From positions 22,370,001-22,434,000 of the forward strand of contig CM065388.1 in the NCBI GenBank assembly GCA_033060915.1: 64,000 nt of DNA, read 5' to 3'. Both the position numbers and the translations under genes were made by a program. The notes beneath the pieces were generated by a model. The model saw only the letters and a program-made list of their open reading frames with translations. It had not been told where the DNA came from and made no database searches. This document shows, one piece after another, positions 34,563-46,135 of this stretch (positions are counted from its first letter, which is position 1; the number at the start of each line of letters is the position of its first letter). The stretch comes from Euryodendron excelsum. Its lineage: Eukaryota > Streptophyta > Magnoliopsida > Ericales > Pentaphylacaceae.

Positions 34563-35459
34563 ATTGGAATTGGAATAAGAAAGGACAATGCCCCTAAGGG
34601 CATTTTGGTCATTTTGCCTCTATTTGGGCCTGACAGGCCCGCGAAGCGATAAAAAGATGGAATTTGGACATAGAGAAATGGTTTCGATAGGAATATGCCC
34701 ACCATGACTCGAAAACAAGTCTGGACGGAGTGTAGACTGCCGAGCGGTCAAAAATGGGATGCTTACAACCGGCTCTGGGTATGAAACCGGTAACCTCCTG
34801 AGAATACTTTTTATAGTGTTCTCAACCTCCTCTTACCTTTCCCGATAATTCCGATTCAGTTCCGGCCAACTCGGTACAAAATGACTGTTTTGCCCCTGGT
34901 GGGCCGGTCTCCTTCTTCGACCACACCGACTTTGAGTATCAAACTGGTAATGTCCCGAGAATACTTTTTATAGTATTCTCAACCTTCCTTTACCTTTCCG
35001 GACCATTTCGAGTAAATTCCGGCAAACCCGGTACAAAATGACCATTTTGCCCCTAGTGGGCCGGTCTCCTTTTTTGACCACGCCGGCTCTAGGAATCAAA
35101 TCGGCAACCTCTGGGAACATTCTAAATAATGTTTTCAGATCCCAAGTCTTTTTCTGGGACAATCCGAGTTCGCCCCGGCAGTTTCTTAGTCCGATTGACC
35201 GTTTTGCCCCTAAAGGCCCGGTCAACCTCTCCGACACATCTTATCCTCACTTTTCAAGTCAAATACCTCTAGGACACTATTTTAAGTGTTCCTGCTCCTT
35301 TTCGGCCCCCCGGGTCATTCCCGGCTCTTTCAAATCATTCCCGGACTTCCCGAAGTTACTCCTAGTGAAGCCAAGCTAAAATTTACATGGTAGTCACTAG
35401 TACAGGCGCCCAAATCTAGTCAAAGATATGTTGCTTCCCAACCTTAAACCTTTCCTAAT

Positions 35460-35590
35460 TGGCTGGCGCCACTAGTAGTGGCGCCAAGCCAAAAAATGGC
35501 CTGGCGCCACTCTTAGTGGCGCCAGTGTAAAGTTTGCCCTAGCGCCACTGCAAAAGGCGCCAGGTTTGTTCAACTTCTATAAATACAGAG
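35460..35590 (+). promoter_or_regulatory. LTR4 promoter: perfect palindromes and TATA box
   Basis: Two perfect palindromes: 35464-35486 (10-bp arms TGGCGCCACT) and 35501-35525 (11-bp arms CTGGCGCCACT, loop CTT). A weaker third is near 35541-35562. TATAAATA is at 35578-35585. This is the best-preserved promoter cluster in the window. Confidence 0.78.
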
Positions 35591-38500
35591 CCTCGTTTAA
35601 TGTGAAAAGGGTCTGCAAACTTAACCTAAGAATCCTATATTTCGATATACGGAGCCCGAGCACCTCCAAAACCCTAACCTCCCTAGGTTTTCCCAAACCC
35701 TAACCACTATACACAAACCCTAGCCTCCTATACACTCATACACTCCCCCATACACTTATACACTAGCCTTCAACCATCCTTCAAAGACTTGAAAAGCTGC
35801 CATCCAAAGCTTGAAGACAACTCTTGAAGACTGAAGGTGAAGATCAAGACGAAGACCGAAGATTGAAGACCGCACAGCGCGCAAATAACAAGATACAAGG
35901 TAGGCTCCCTATTTAAATTTCCGCACATTCCCCCTCTCTCTTCTCTCCCCAACCCACTTGGGTTTTCTCTATTTTAATCCCCCATCTCTTTCCCCCCTTT
36001 TCTTTGCATGCTTGAAACAAGGGGATTCCCGGTCCATGTGTAGGATTGGACTATTGGAGAGTCACCGTGTCGGGGGCTTTCTTCTAGTCTAACCAAAGAC
36101 CACGTGGGTCTGGCCCCCTTGATTATGTGGTGAAGCCTTAACCTTGTATGTTCACGACCCCAAATTGCATTGTGCAATCTTGCATCTTCCAAAATTTGTT
36201 TTCAAACTCGTTTTCAAAATCGTTTTCAAACTTGTTTTCAAAATTGCATCAAAATCTCTTTTTCAAAAACTTCTTTTCAAAATCACAATCCTAGGGTGAT
36301 TCTAGCCTTTCCATGGCCAGGGTTGCTTTAGGAAAGTGTCACATTTAAAGTGACCAATATGGTCCATATTTCCAAAATCTTGTTGATTTTCAAAACCGCT
36401 TTCCTAAAGTGGTTCTAACCCCCTTATGGTTGGAATTGCTTTAGGAAAGTGAGACGTTTTCATACTTTCCTGAAAGCTCTCTTTTCAAAAATCCCTCTAC
36501 CTAAAAATCTCTTTTTCAATATATTTTCCTAAAACTCTCCTTTTCAAAATTGTTTTCAAAAACTCCCTTCCAAAATCTATTTTTCAAAACTCTCTTTTTC
36601 AACTCCTCTCCAAATCCTCTCCTCAAAATCCACTTTCTAAAAACATTCCCCGCAACTCTTTCCAAAAACTCTCTTCCCAAAATTTTTCTTCTAGAAACTC
36701 TCCTCTAGGATCTTCTTTCCAAAATTTACGTTTCTAAAAACGCACTTTCCAAAACTCTTTCTCTTTAAAATCTTTTTCCAAAAACTCCCTCTTCAAATTC
36801 ACTTTCCAAAAGTTCCTCCCTAGGTTTCCCTTCTAGAAAACCTTCGTTTCCAAAAACGCACTTTCCAAAAACTCTTTCCTTAGAGCCCCAAATCAAGCCC
36901 TAGAACTCACAATTAGGAAATCCAAATTTTCTTTCCAAAAACATGGTTTTCAAACTTTGCCCCAAACCTAGGTTTCCAAAACCTCATGTTTTCACATCAA
37001 AAATATACATGTTTCCAAAACTTATTTTCTACGTCAAAACTATGGTTTTTCAAATCTAGGGTTTCTAGAATCTCCCTTTTCAAATCCTTCCCAAATCTAA
37101 TCTCCCCGGTTAGGAAACTAGATCCCGTCCTCCGTTTTTAGAAACAAAATCCAACCTTTCTCTTTTAGAAATCAAATCCAATCTCTTCTTAATCCAAACC
37201 TTTCCTAATTCGATTCCTTCCTAAACCATAAGTTTCCTAAACATAAATTTTAAACCTTTCCTTAAATTTCAAAATCCAACTCTTTCCTAATTCGAATCCT
37301 TCCTAAACTTCCACTTTCCTAAATCTTAAGTTTCCAAAACTTGAACATAAAAATCTTTCCTAAATTTTAAAACTCAACTTTCAAATCTTTCCTAATTCAA
37401 CTCTTTCCTAATTCTACCCTCTTTTCAAATCTTAACTTCTTAAACCTAAGTTTTCAAACCTTTCCTAAACTCAAGCCTTTCCTAATTTCAAGACTTTTTA
37501 AAATTTAAACTCTAAAACTTTCTAAATCCTAAACTTTCTAAATTTCAAATCTTTCTAAAATTCTAAGCTTCCTAAATTCGAAACTTTCTTAAGTTAAATA
37601 TTTCTAAACCCAAATCTTTCTAAACTCTAAACTTTCCAAAACTTCAACATCTTTCCAAATCTAAGACTTTTTTTAAACTTAAAGCTTTCTTAATTTAAGA
37701 CTTTCTTAAGTCGAAACTTTCTTAATTCAAACATTTCCTAAATTGAAAACTTTCCTTTTTCAAACCTTTCCCAAAACGAAACTTTCTTATTTTCAAAACT
37801 TCCTTGTTTTCAAAACTTTCCAAAATCAAAACTTCCCTTTTTCGAACATTTCTAAATTCGAAACTCTCCTAATTTGAAAACTTTCCTAATTCAAAACTTT
37901 CCTAAGTTGAAACTTTCCTAAACCTAAAACTTTCCAAAAATGAAACTTTCCAAAAAAACATTTTCCTAATTCGAAACTTTCTTAAATTCCAAGTTTCCAA
38001 ATCTTCCAAATCCAACGTTCCAATCCAATCTTTCTTAATCTCAAGTCTAGGTTTCCTAAACCTCCTTCTTCCCAAAACTAAGTCTTTCCAAAATCAATCT
38101 TTCCAAAGCAAGTCCAATCCTCTCAATTCCAATTTCAAATCTCCTTTTCTGATTTCAAATCAAATTCAATGTCCAATTCAAGTTCCTTCTTCAATACACT
38201 CTTCTATTTTCAATCGGACTCTTGTCCGAACTACGACTGACCTGATTCCCCCAACGGGATACGTAGGCAACCTTCATAGGTGCGGTCACAATACTTTTCA
38301 AACTTTCAATTCCACCCTCATGGGTGCGGTTTTCAAAATCTTTTCAAATCTCAAATTTCCATCTACTTTCAAACTTCCAATTTCAAATTTCTAAATTTTC
38401 TAACTTTTCAATTTCAATTTCAATTCTATCTCTTCAAATCTCTTTTCAAATCTATTTTGCGATTCTCTTTCCTTACACTTGCATACCTTGCATTATGTTA

Positions 38501-39034
38501 GTTTCTATTCAAACATTGTTTTTCTAAAAATGGAAAGGATTGAACATATGTTAATTAAAGACTCTCAAAGGTGAATCTAGGGTAGATTGACATGTAGGTA
38601 CTGAAAGGGCGGGGTAGGGTGATAGCTTAGTACGTCTTCCCTACACGTAACCAACCTCCGAATTTAGAATCACTGTTTTCGAAAGACCAAAAAGGAGTTA
38701 TTTTTCAAAAAGGGCTAAATGTTTTTTTTAAAGGTTGCCAAACAACCTGTTTTCCTAAAAACCCTATCTTGAGGAGATATTTTCAAAATCGTTTTTCAAA
38801 AGCCCTAAGTGTAGTCTTCGGACTATGCTTAGTTTTTAGGTGACCTAACTCACCTTAATCAAGTTAGGTGGCGACTCCGAATCTTTTTCAAAAGCCCTTT
38901 ATTCAAACCAATTTTCAATTCAAACCTAGTCGCACTCATTCTTTTAGGAGGGTGAGTTCTAACGAGAGAGTACAGTGTTTTTTCCGGTTGGGTGAGTATT
39001 ACTCGAGTGTGAAAAATCTGGGCGCGACAATTGC

Positions 39035-40731
39035 ACATGGGATTAAATGCATGATTTATTTTTTTTGAATGCACAGGTTGACACAGAAGTGGAACTGAAT
39101 GCATGTTATACTTTGAATAATGCACATATAGGAATGGAATTTAATGCAATGTCCCCCATTTTTTGTGATAAATGCACAAATTTATGTAAAAATTGAATTA
39201 AATGCATGACTTACTTCCTTACATATGAACAGGTTCATACTGGAATGCAGTTGAATGCATGAATAGATACAAACTACACAAGAATCCAAATGGATATACA
39301 GGTTATACATGTCATGGATGCATTAGTACTACATGTGTATAAACTATTTACAAAGAAAGCCTCAGGATTGCCCCTTGGGCCCATACTCTCAGGATTCTGT
39401 TTCCTTTCCAGAATTCTACCCTATTTAGTTTTGTCCCATTCTCATCAGGATGTGATAGCATTTATATCATTCTCTAAGGATCTTGACCCTTTGGTTTGCT
39501 ATTGTATCCCTACTTTCTAAGGGTTATAGTTTGGGGTTTTTCTTATCTCACTTAGTTTTCTGTCTCAGATCTCTAAAATGCCACCATGGCTTGAGCGACA
39601 ACTCACATGCCCTTTGTAGAGTGATAAACAACTAAACCCTCAATCCGAGAAGACTTCTTTTAGGACTGTAATGTAGGCTGGGTTTAGGGGTTATAAGAAA
39701 CGAAGAGATATTTAGGCTCAAAGATCTTCTCTTAGTGGGTTGTCTAAACCAAACCCATCTGAGCATACCTTGGAGCATGAGATTGACCCTTACGTTCCCT
39801 TCCAATTCTCTTTTCTCATCCTAGTCGTCTTTGTATTGTTCAGGCTTATTTGGACTAAGTAATTTTCTTTGATCAGAGAGGACTTTAATTTGGACCGTAA
39901 CGTAGGCTAGGTTAAGGGGTTTATGAATGAACGGGATATGTAGGCTCAAATTTGATGTTGTTTCCAGTAGGGTTTAGATCCGCACCATCCTTGGTTTGTC
40001 TTCCAGTAGGGTTTGGTCCCCTAATTTTCCCCTTTAGCTTTGGCAACACGTCTGGCTCATTTAGATCAAGCAATCCTTTTCTCTATTAGAGAGGACTTTA
40101 GTAGGGTTGTAATGTTAGACCATGATTTTGGAATTTTTACAAGAAAGGGTAAATGCTCAAACCTATTATTTCTACTTGGTGGCTTCGTTACCTAGGATCA
40201 CTTTAGAATTTCCTCTTTTGAAAAAGGAGTTGAACTTTCTTGTAACTTTTGACTTTTTAAGTTTGACACTGGCCTCCCTTTTTCCTGACTTCCAGCTTTC
40301 TTATATGCTTTTCAAGATAGCACATACATTTGTTTTCTTTGGCCTCTTGCCCCTTGGCAACTCTTTTCCTTTGTTTTTCCTTTTCATCTCTTTTCTTTCT
40401 TTTTATGAGATGAACAATTCTACAACCCTTTCTTTCTTTAACCTTTTCTTTAACAACTCAATCTAACCCATTGTGGGCAGTGATCCCTAGGTTGGGGTTT
40501 TATCAAAAAGAAAAATGGCTCAACGGATTTGGCAAGGGATTGCTTGTAAGTGTATGGGAAATGAAATGAGGGCCTCTCTTCACTTTGAGCAAGATTGCTT
40601 GATCCATAGAGCCTTCACATTACTTCAGCTTGATGGTCGATGACATTCCCTGCTAGATCTTCTACTGCCTATCTACCCTAGTGTGGGGGGATGGTTTTGG
40701 ATTGGGGTTGACAAAAAGGAAATCTTTTGCT
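39035..40731. other. Element C internal region between LTR4 and LTR5
   Basis: No coherent protein. Two near-repeats with 'ATTAAATGCATGA' phrases occur at 39040-39260. Blocks GTAGGCTGGGTT... and GTAGGCTAGGTT... recur at 39670-39700 and 39900-39925. The GAGGGCCTCTCTTCAC block (40568-40583) matches B at 7105 and C at 46415. Open stretches at 39290-39520 and 40122-40466 are A/T-driven, without recognisable motifs. Confidence 0.55.
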
Positions 40732-43700
40732 TGTCGCGCCCAGATTTTTCGCACTCGAGGAATACTCACACAAGTGGAAAAAATGCTGTACTCTCTCGTT
40801 AGAACTCACCCTCCTTGAAGAATGAGTGCGACTAGGTTTGAATTGAAAATTTGATTTGAATAAAGGGCTTTTGAAAAGGATTCAGAGTCGCCACCTAACT
40901 TAATTAAGGTGAGTTAGGTCACCTAAAAACTAAGCATAGTCCGAAAACTACACTTAAGGTTTTGAAAAACGATTTTGAAAATATCTCCTTAAGAGAGGGT
41001 TTTTAAGGAAAACGGGTTGTTTGGCAACCTTTGGAAAACATTTAGCCCTTTTTAGAAAAATAACTCCTTTTGGTTTTTTGAAAACAGTGATCTAGGTTCG
41101 GAGGTTGGTTACGTGTAGGGAAGACGCACTAAGCTATCACCCTACCCCGCCCTTTCGGTACCTACATGTCAATCTACCCTAGATTCACCCATGAGAGTCT
41201 TTAACTAACTATAATTCAACCCTATTGACTTTAGAAAAACAATGTTTGAAACGAAACTAATATGATGCGTGATATGCACTTGCAAGATGAGAGAATTGGA
41301 AGATAGAAATTGATTTGAAAAGAAATTGATTTGATTTGAAAATAGATTTGAAGAGATGTAATTGAAATTGGAAAGTTTGAAAATTGAAAGTAGAAATTTG
41401 AAAATAGAGATTTTGAAAGTAGATGGGAATTTGAGATTTGAAAAGATTTTGAAAACCGCACCCAGGAGGGTGGAATTGAAAGTTTGAAAAGTATTGTGAC
41501 CGCACCTATGAAGGTTGCCTACATATCCCTTTGGGGGAATCAGGTCAGTCGTAATTCGAACAAGAGTCTGATTGAAAATAGAAGAATGGATTGAAGAAGG
41601 AAATTGAATTTGATATTGGATTTGATTTGAGATTAGAAGAGGAGATCGGAAATTGAAATTAAGAAGAAGATTGGACTTTGATTTGAAAAGATTGATTCTT
41701 GAAAAGACTTTGTTTTGGAAAGATGGAGGTTTAGGAAACCTAGATTTAGGAAAGGCTTGACTCGACTTGGAAGGTTTTAGGAGATTAGGAAAGGTTGGAT
41801 TTAGGAAATGTTTGAATTAGGAAATGTTCGATTTAGGAAAGTTTCGAATTAGGAAAGTTTCATTTTTGGAAAGTTTTGAAATTAGGAAAGTCTTGAATTT
41901 AGGAAAGTTTTGAATTTAGAAATGTTTTGAAAAAGGGAAGTTTCAAAAATAAGAAAATTTCGTTTTAGGAAAGGTTTGAAAAAGGAAAATTTTCAATTTA
42001 GGAAATGTTTGAATTAGGAAAGCCTCGACTTAAGAAAGTCTTGAATTAAGAAAGTTTTGAATTTAGAAAAGTTTTAGATTTGGAAAGATTTGAAGTTTAA
42101 GAAAGTTTAGAATTTTAGAAAGATTTGAAATTTAGAAAGATTTAACTTAAGAAAGTTTTGAATTTAGGAAGCTTAGAATTTTAGAAAGATTTGAAATTTA
42201 GAAAGTTTAGGATTTAGAAAGTTTTAGAGTTTGAATTTTAGAAAGTCTTGAAATTAGGAAAGGTTTGAGTTTAGGAAGAGTTTGAAAACTTGAATTTGGA
42301 GGGTTAGGATTTGGAAAGGGGGGGTTAAGCTAGGAAAGATTTGAAAGTTGAGTTTTAAAGTTTAGGAAAGATTTTTATGTTCAAGTTTTGGGAACTTAAG
42401 GTTTAGGAAAGTGGAAGTTTAGGAAAAATTTAGATTTTGAAATTTAAGGAAAGATTTAAAGTTTAGGTTTAGGGAATTTATGGTTTAGGAAGGAATTGAA
42501 TTAAGAAAGGTTTGGATTAGGAAGGGATTGGATTTGGTTTCTAAAAACAAGGGTTTGATTTTGTTTCCAAAAACGGAGGATAGGATCTAGTTTCCTAAAC
42601 GGGGAGATTGGATTTGGTTTCCTAAAGCAAAGGTTTGATTCTGTTTCCTAAAGGGAAGATTTGACGTGGCAAGGATTTGGAAAAGGAGATTCTAGAAACC
42701 CTAGATTTGGAAAATTCTAGTTTCGACGTAGAAAATAGGTTTTTGAAAACAAAGATAGTTTTGATGTAGAAAACAAAAGATTTTGGAAACTTAGGTTTAG
42801 GGCAAAGTTTGAAAATCATGTTTTTGGAAAGAAAAATTAGGGTTTCCTAATTGTGGGTTCTAGGGCTTGACTTGGGCTCTAAGGAAAGAGTTTTTGGAAA
42901 ACATGTTTTTGGAAACGAAGGTTTTCTAGAAGGGAATCCTAGGGAGGAGTTTTTTGGAAAGCATGTTTTTGGAAGCGTAGAGTTTAGAAAGAAAATCCTA
43001 TAGGAGAATTTCTAGAAAGAAGATTCCGGGAGGAGAGTTTTTAGAAAGATTTTTAGGGAGTGTTTTTAGAAAGTGAATTTTAAGGAAAGAAAGTTTTGGA
43101 AAGGAGTTGAAAAAGAGATTTTGAAAGGGAGTTTTTGAAATCAATTTTGAAGAGGGGAGTTTTAGGGAAGTATGTTGAAAAAGAGATTTTTAGGAAGAGA
43201 TTTTTAAAGAGAGTTTTTAGAAGGTGTAAAAATATCTCACTTTCCTAAAGCAATTCTAACCATAAGAAGGCTAGAACCACTTTAGGAAAGCGGTTTTGAA
43301 AACAAAGTTTGAAAATATAGACCAAATGGTCACTTTTAATATAACACTTTCCTAAAGCAACCCTAGCCATGGAAAGGCTAGAATCACCCTAGAATTGTGG
43401 TTTTGAAAATAAGTTTTTGAAAAAGAGATTTTGATGCAATTTTGAAAACAAGTTTGAAAACGTTTTGAAAAACAACTCTGAAAATGGTTTTTGGAAGATG
43501 CAAGACTATGATATGCACAATGCAATTTGGGGTCGTGAACATATAAGGTTAAGGCTTCACCACATAATCAAGGGGGCCGGACCCACGTGGTCTTTGGTTA
43601 GACTAGAAGAAAGCCCCCGACACGGTGACTCTCCAATAGTCCAATCCTACACATGGACCGGGAATCCCCTTGTTTCAAGCATGCAAAGAAAGGGCGGGAA

Positions 43701-44126
43701 AGAGATGGGGGATTAAAATAGAGAAAACCTAAGTGGGTTGGAGAGAGAATAGAGAGGGGGGAAGTGCAGAAAATTAAAGAGGGAGCCTACCTTGCATCTT
43801 GTTTGTTTTGCGCGCTGTGCAGTCTTCGGTCTTCGGTCTTCGGTCTTGATCTGCACCTTCAGTCTTCAAGGATTGTCTTCAAGCTTTGGATGGCTGCTCT
43901 TCAAATCTTCAGAGAGTGGTTGAATGCTAGTGTATGAGTGTATGGGGGAGTGTATGAGTGTATAGGAGAGTGTATGAGTGTATAGGAGGCTAGGGTTTGT
44001 GTATAGTGGCTAGGGTTTGGGAAAACCTAGGGAGGCTAGGGTTTTGGAGGTGCTCGAGCTCTGTATATCAAAATATGAGATTCTTAGGTTAAGTTTGCAG
44101 ACCCTTTTCACGTTGAACGAGGTTCT

Positions 44127-44216
44127 GTATTTATAGAGGGAAGACAAACCTGGCGCCTGTTGCAGTGGCCCCAGGCCATTTTTTGGCTTGGCGCCACTAC
44201 TAGTGGTGCCAGCCAT
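44127..44216 (-). promoter_or_regulatory. LTR5 promoter
   Basis: Minus-strand TATAAATA at 44128-44135. It has one fewer palindrome than the other copies: a block is missing between the first GGCGCC arm and the TGGCGCCACT repeat near 44188-44215. Confidence 0.7.
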
Positions 44217-44606
44217 TTAGGAAACAATTAAGGTCAGCAAGCAATGTATCTTTGACTAGATTTGGGCGCCTGTACTAGTGACTACCATATAATTTTTAGC
44301 TTGGCTTCACTAGGAGTGACTCCAGAAAGTCCGGGAATGATTTAAAGGAGCCGGGGATGACCCGGAAGGCCGGAAAGGAGCAGGAACACTTAAAATAGTG
44401 TCCTGGAGGTATTTGACTTGAAAAGTGAGGACAAAATGTGTCAGAAAGGTTGACCGGGCCTTTAGGGGCAAAACGGTCAACCGGACTGAGAAACTGCCGG
44501 GGCGAACTCGGATTGTCCCGGAAAAAGACTTGGGATCTGGAAACATTATTTAGAATGTTCCCAGAGGTTGTCAGTTTGCTACCCAGAGCCGGCGTGGTCG
44601 GAAAAG

Positions 44607-45225
44607 GAGACCGGCCCACAAGGGGCAAAATGGTCATTTTGTACCGGGTTCGCCGGAACTGAGTCGGAATGGTCCGAAAAGGTAAAGGAAGGTTGAGAAC
44701 ACTATAAAAAGTATTCTCGGGTCATTACCGGTTTGATACCCAGAGCCGGTGTGGTTGGAAAAGGAGACCGACCCTCTAGGGGCAAAACGGTCATTTTGTA
44801 CCGGGTTGGCCGGAACTGACTCGGAATGGTCCGGAAAGGTAAAGGAAGGTTGAGAACACTATAAAAAGTATTCTCGGGTCATTACCGGTTTGATACCCAG
44901 AGCCGGTGTGGTTGGAAAAGGAGACCGGCCCTCTAGGGGCAAAACGATCATTTTGTACCGGGTTGGCCGGAACTGACTCGGAATGATCCGGAAAGGTAAA
45001 GGAAAGTTGAGAATACTATAAAAAGTATTCTCGGGACATTATCGGTTTGATACTCAAAGCCGGTATGGTCGAAAAAGGAGACCGGCCCTCCAGGGGTAAA
45101 ACGGTCATTTTGTACCGGGTTGGCCGGAACTGACTCGGAATGATCCGGAAAGGTAAAGGAAAGTTGAGAATACTATAAAAAGTATTCTCGGGACATTACC
45201 GGTTTGATACCCAGAGCCGGTGTGG
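44607..45225 (-). repeat. 157-bp units in LTR5 U3
   Basis: Four units with GAGACC steps at 44607, 44764, 44921 and 45078, a constant 157-bp period. The last two units are the most alike. Each has the arms GAGAAYAC and GTATTCTC (44697-44720, 45166-45189). Confidence 0.9.
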
Positions 45226-45354
45226 TTCCCGGGGCGTTCGAATGCCTAGGGGCAAAATGGTCATCTTGACCGAAAAGTCTCGGAAAAGGTCCTAAGGGTA
45301 GTCTGGTCATTTTTCACCGAGGTGAGCTAACAGACACTGGTGTTGACCCGGGTT

Positions 45355-46135
45355 TTGAGTGTTTCTGCCACTCTCACGGTGTGAGTACTTCCGCTACTCG
45401 GACGGGGTTGAGTATTTCCGCTACTCTAACGGGTTTGTGAGTATTTCCGCTACTCTAACGGTGTGAGTACTCCCGCTACTTGGACGGGGTTGATGATTTG
45501 TGAGTATTTTCGCTACTCTAACGGTTTGTGAGTATTTCCGCTACTCTAACGGTTCTGCGAGTATTTCCGCTACTCTAACGGTCCTGTGAGTATTTTCGCT
45601 ACTCTAACGGTTTGGTGAGTATTTCCGCTACTCTAACGGTTCTGTGAGTATTTTCGCTACTCTAACGGTTTTGTGAGTATTTTCGCTACTCCGACGGTTT
45701 GGTGAGTATTTTCGCTATTCTAACGGTTTTGTGAGTATTTCTGCTACTCCGACGGTTTTGTGAGTAGTTTTGCTACTCGGACCGTCTCGAGGAATAAACT
45801 GTCTCGAGAGTGGTATTGGAAAGGGGTCTTATCGTCTCCAAGGAGATGTGCCTGGGTTGGAGCCGTCTCGAGGAATAAACTGTCTCGAGAGTGGGATTGG
45901 AAAGGGGTCTTACCATCTCCGAAGAGACGTGCCTGGATTGTGAGTGTTTCCGCCACTCTAATGGTTTTGTGAGTACTTCCGCTACTCTAACGGTTCTGTG
46001 AGTGTTTCCGCCACTCTAACGGTTTTGTGAGTACTTCCGCTACTTTAACGGTTTTGTGAGTGTTTCCGCCACTGTAACGGTTTTGTGAGTGTTTCCGCTA
46101 CTCTAACGGTTTTGTGAGTAGTTTTGCTACTCGTA
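45355..46135 (-). repeat. 29-bp hairpin units and two 81-bp units in LTR5
   Basis: About 15 of the 29-bp units lie before and about 7 after two 81-bp units (45780-45940). Stems are mainly GAGTA/TACTC on the right of the block and alternate with GAGTG/CACTC on the left. Confidence 0.85.

Larger units (their letters stand above)
29232..34767 (-). mobile_element. LTR3: solo giant LTR nested in LTR4
   Basis: Minus orientation: left end TGTCGCGCCCAG (complement of the LTR 3' end), right end GATGCTTACA (complement of TGTAAGC). ACCGG duplications lie at 29227-29231 and 34768-34772; removing it restores the 157-bp-unit phrase CACACCGGCTCTGGG of LTR4. Length 5536 bp. Contains the GGAAAG array (30070-31810), foldback (31835-31889), promoter (32695-32825), 157-bp units (33213 to about 33660) and 29/81-bp arrays (33805-34562). 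It is the youngest insertion by position. Confidence 0.93.
27390..39029 (+). mobile_element. LTR4: solo giant LTR in element C, itself split by LTR3
   Basis: TGTAAGCACCCC start, GGGCGCGACA end, ATTGC duplications at 27385-27389 and 39030-39034. The LTR parts are 27390-29231 and 34773-39029, about 6.1 kb, the longest here because of expanded 81-bp and 29-bp arrays (27595-29095). The rest is in the usual order: 157-bp units (34770-35100), promoter (35460-35585), telobox motifs (35669-35723), foldback (about 36400-36460), CTTTCC array (36460-38210), primer-site-like 11-mer (38869-38879). Confidence 0.92.

Noticed and set aside
39290..39520. 76-codon frame as a host gene fragment
   Set aside because: No conserved motif, surrounded by element C sequence with phrases repeated elsewhere in C.
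40122..40466. 114-codon hydrophobic frame as a small membrane protein gene
   Set aside because: Phe/Leu-rich because of T-rich DNA, no start context or homologue seen, and it lies inside the element C internal region.
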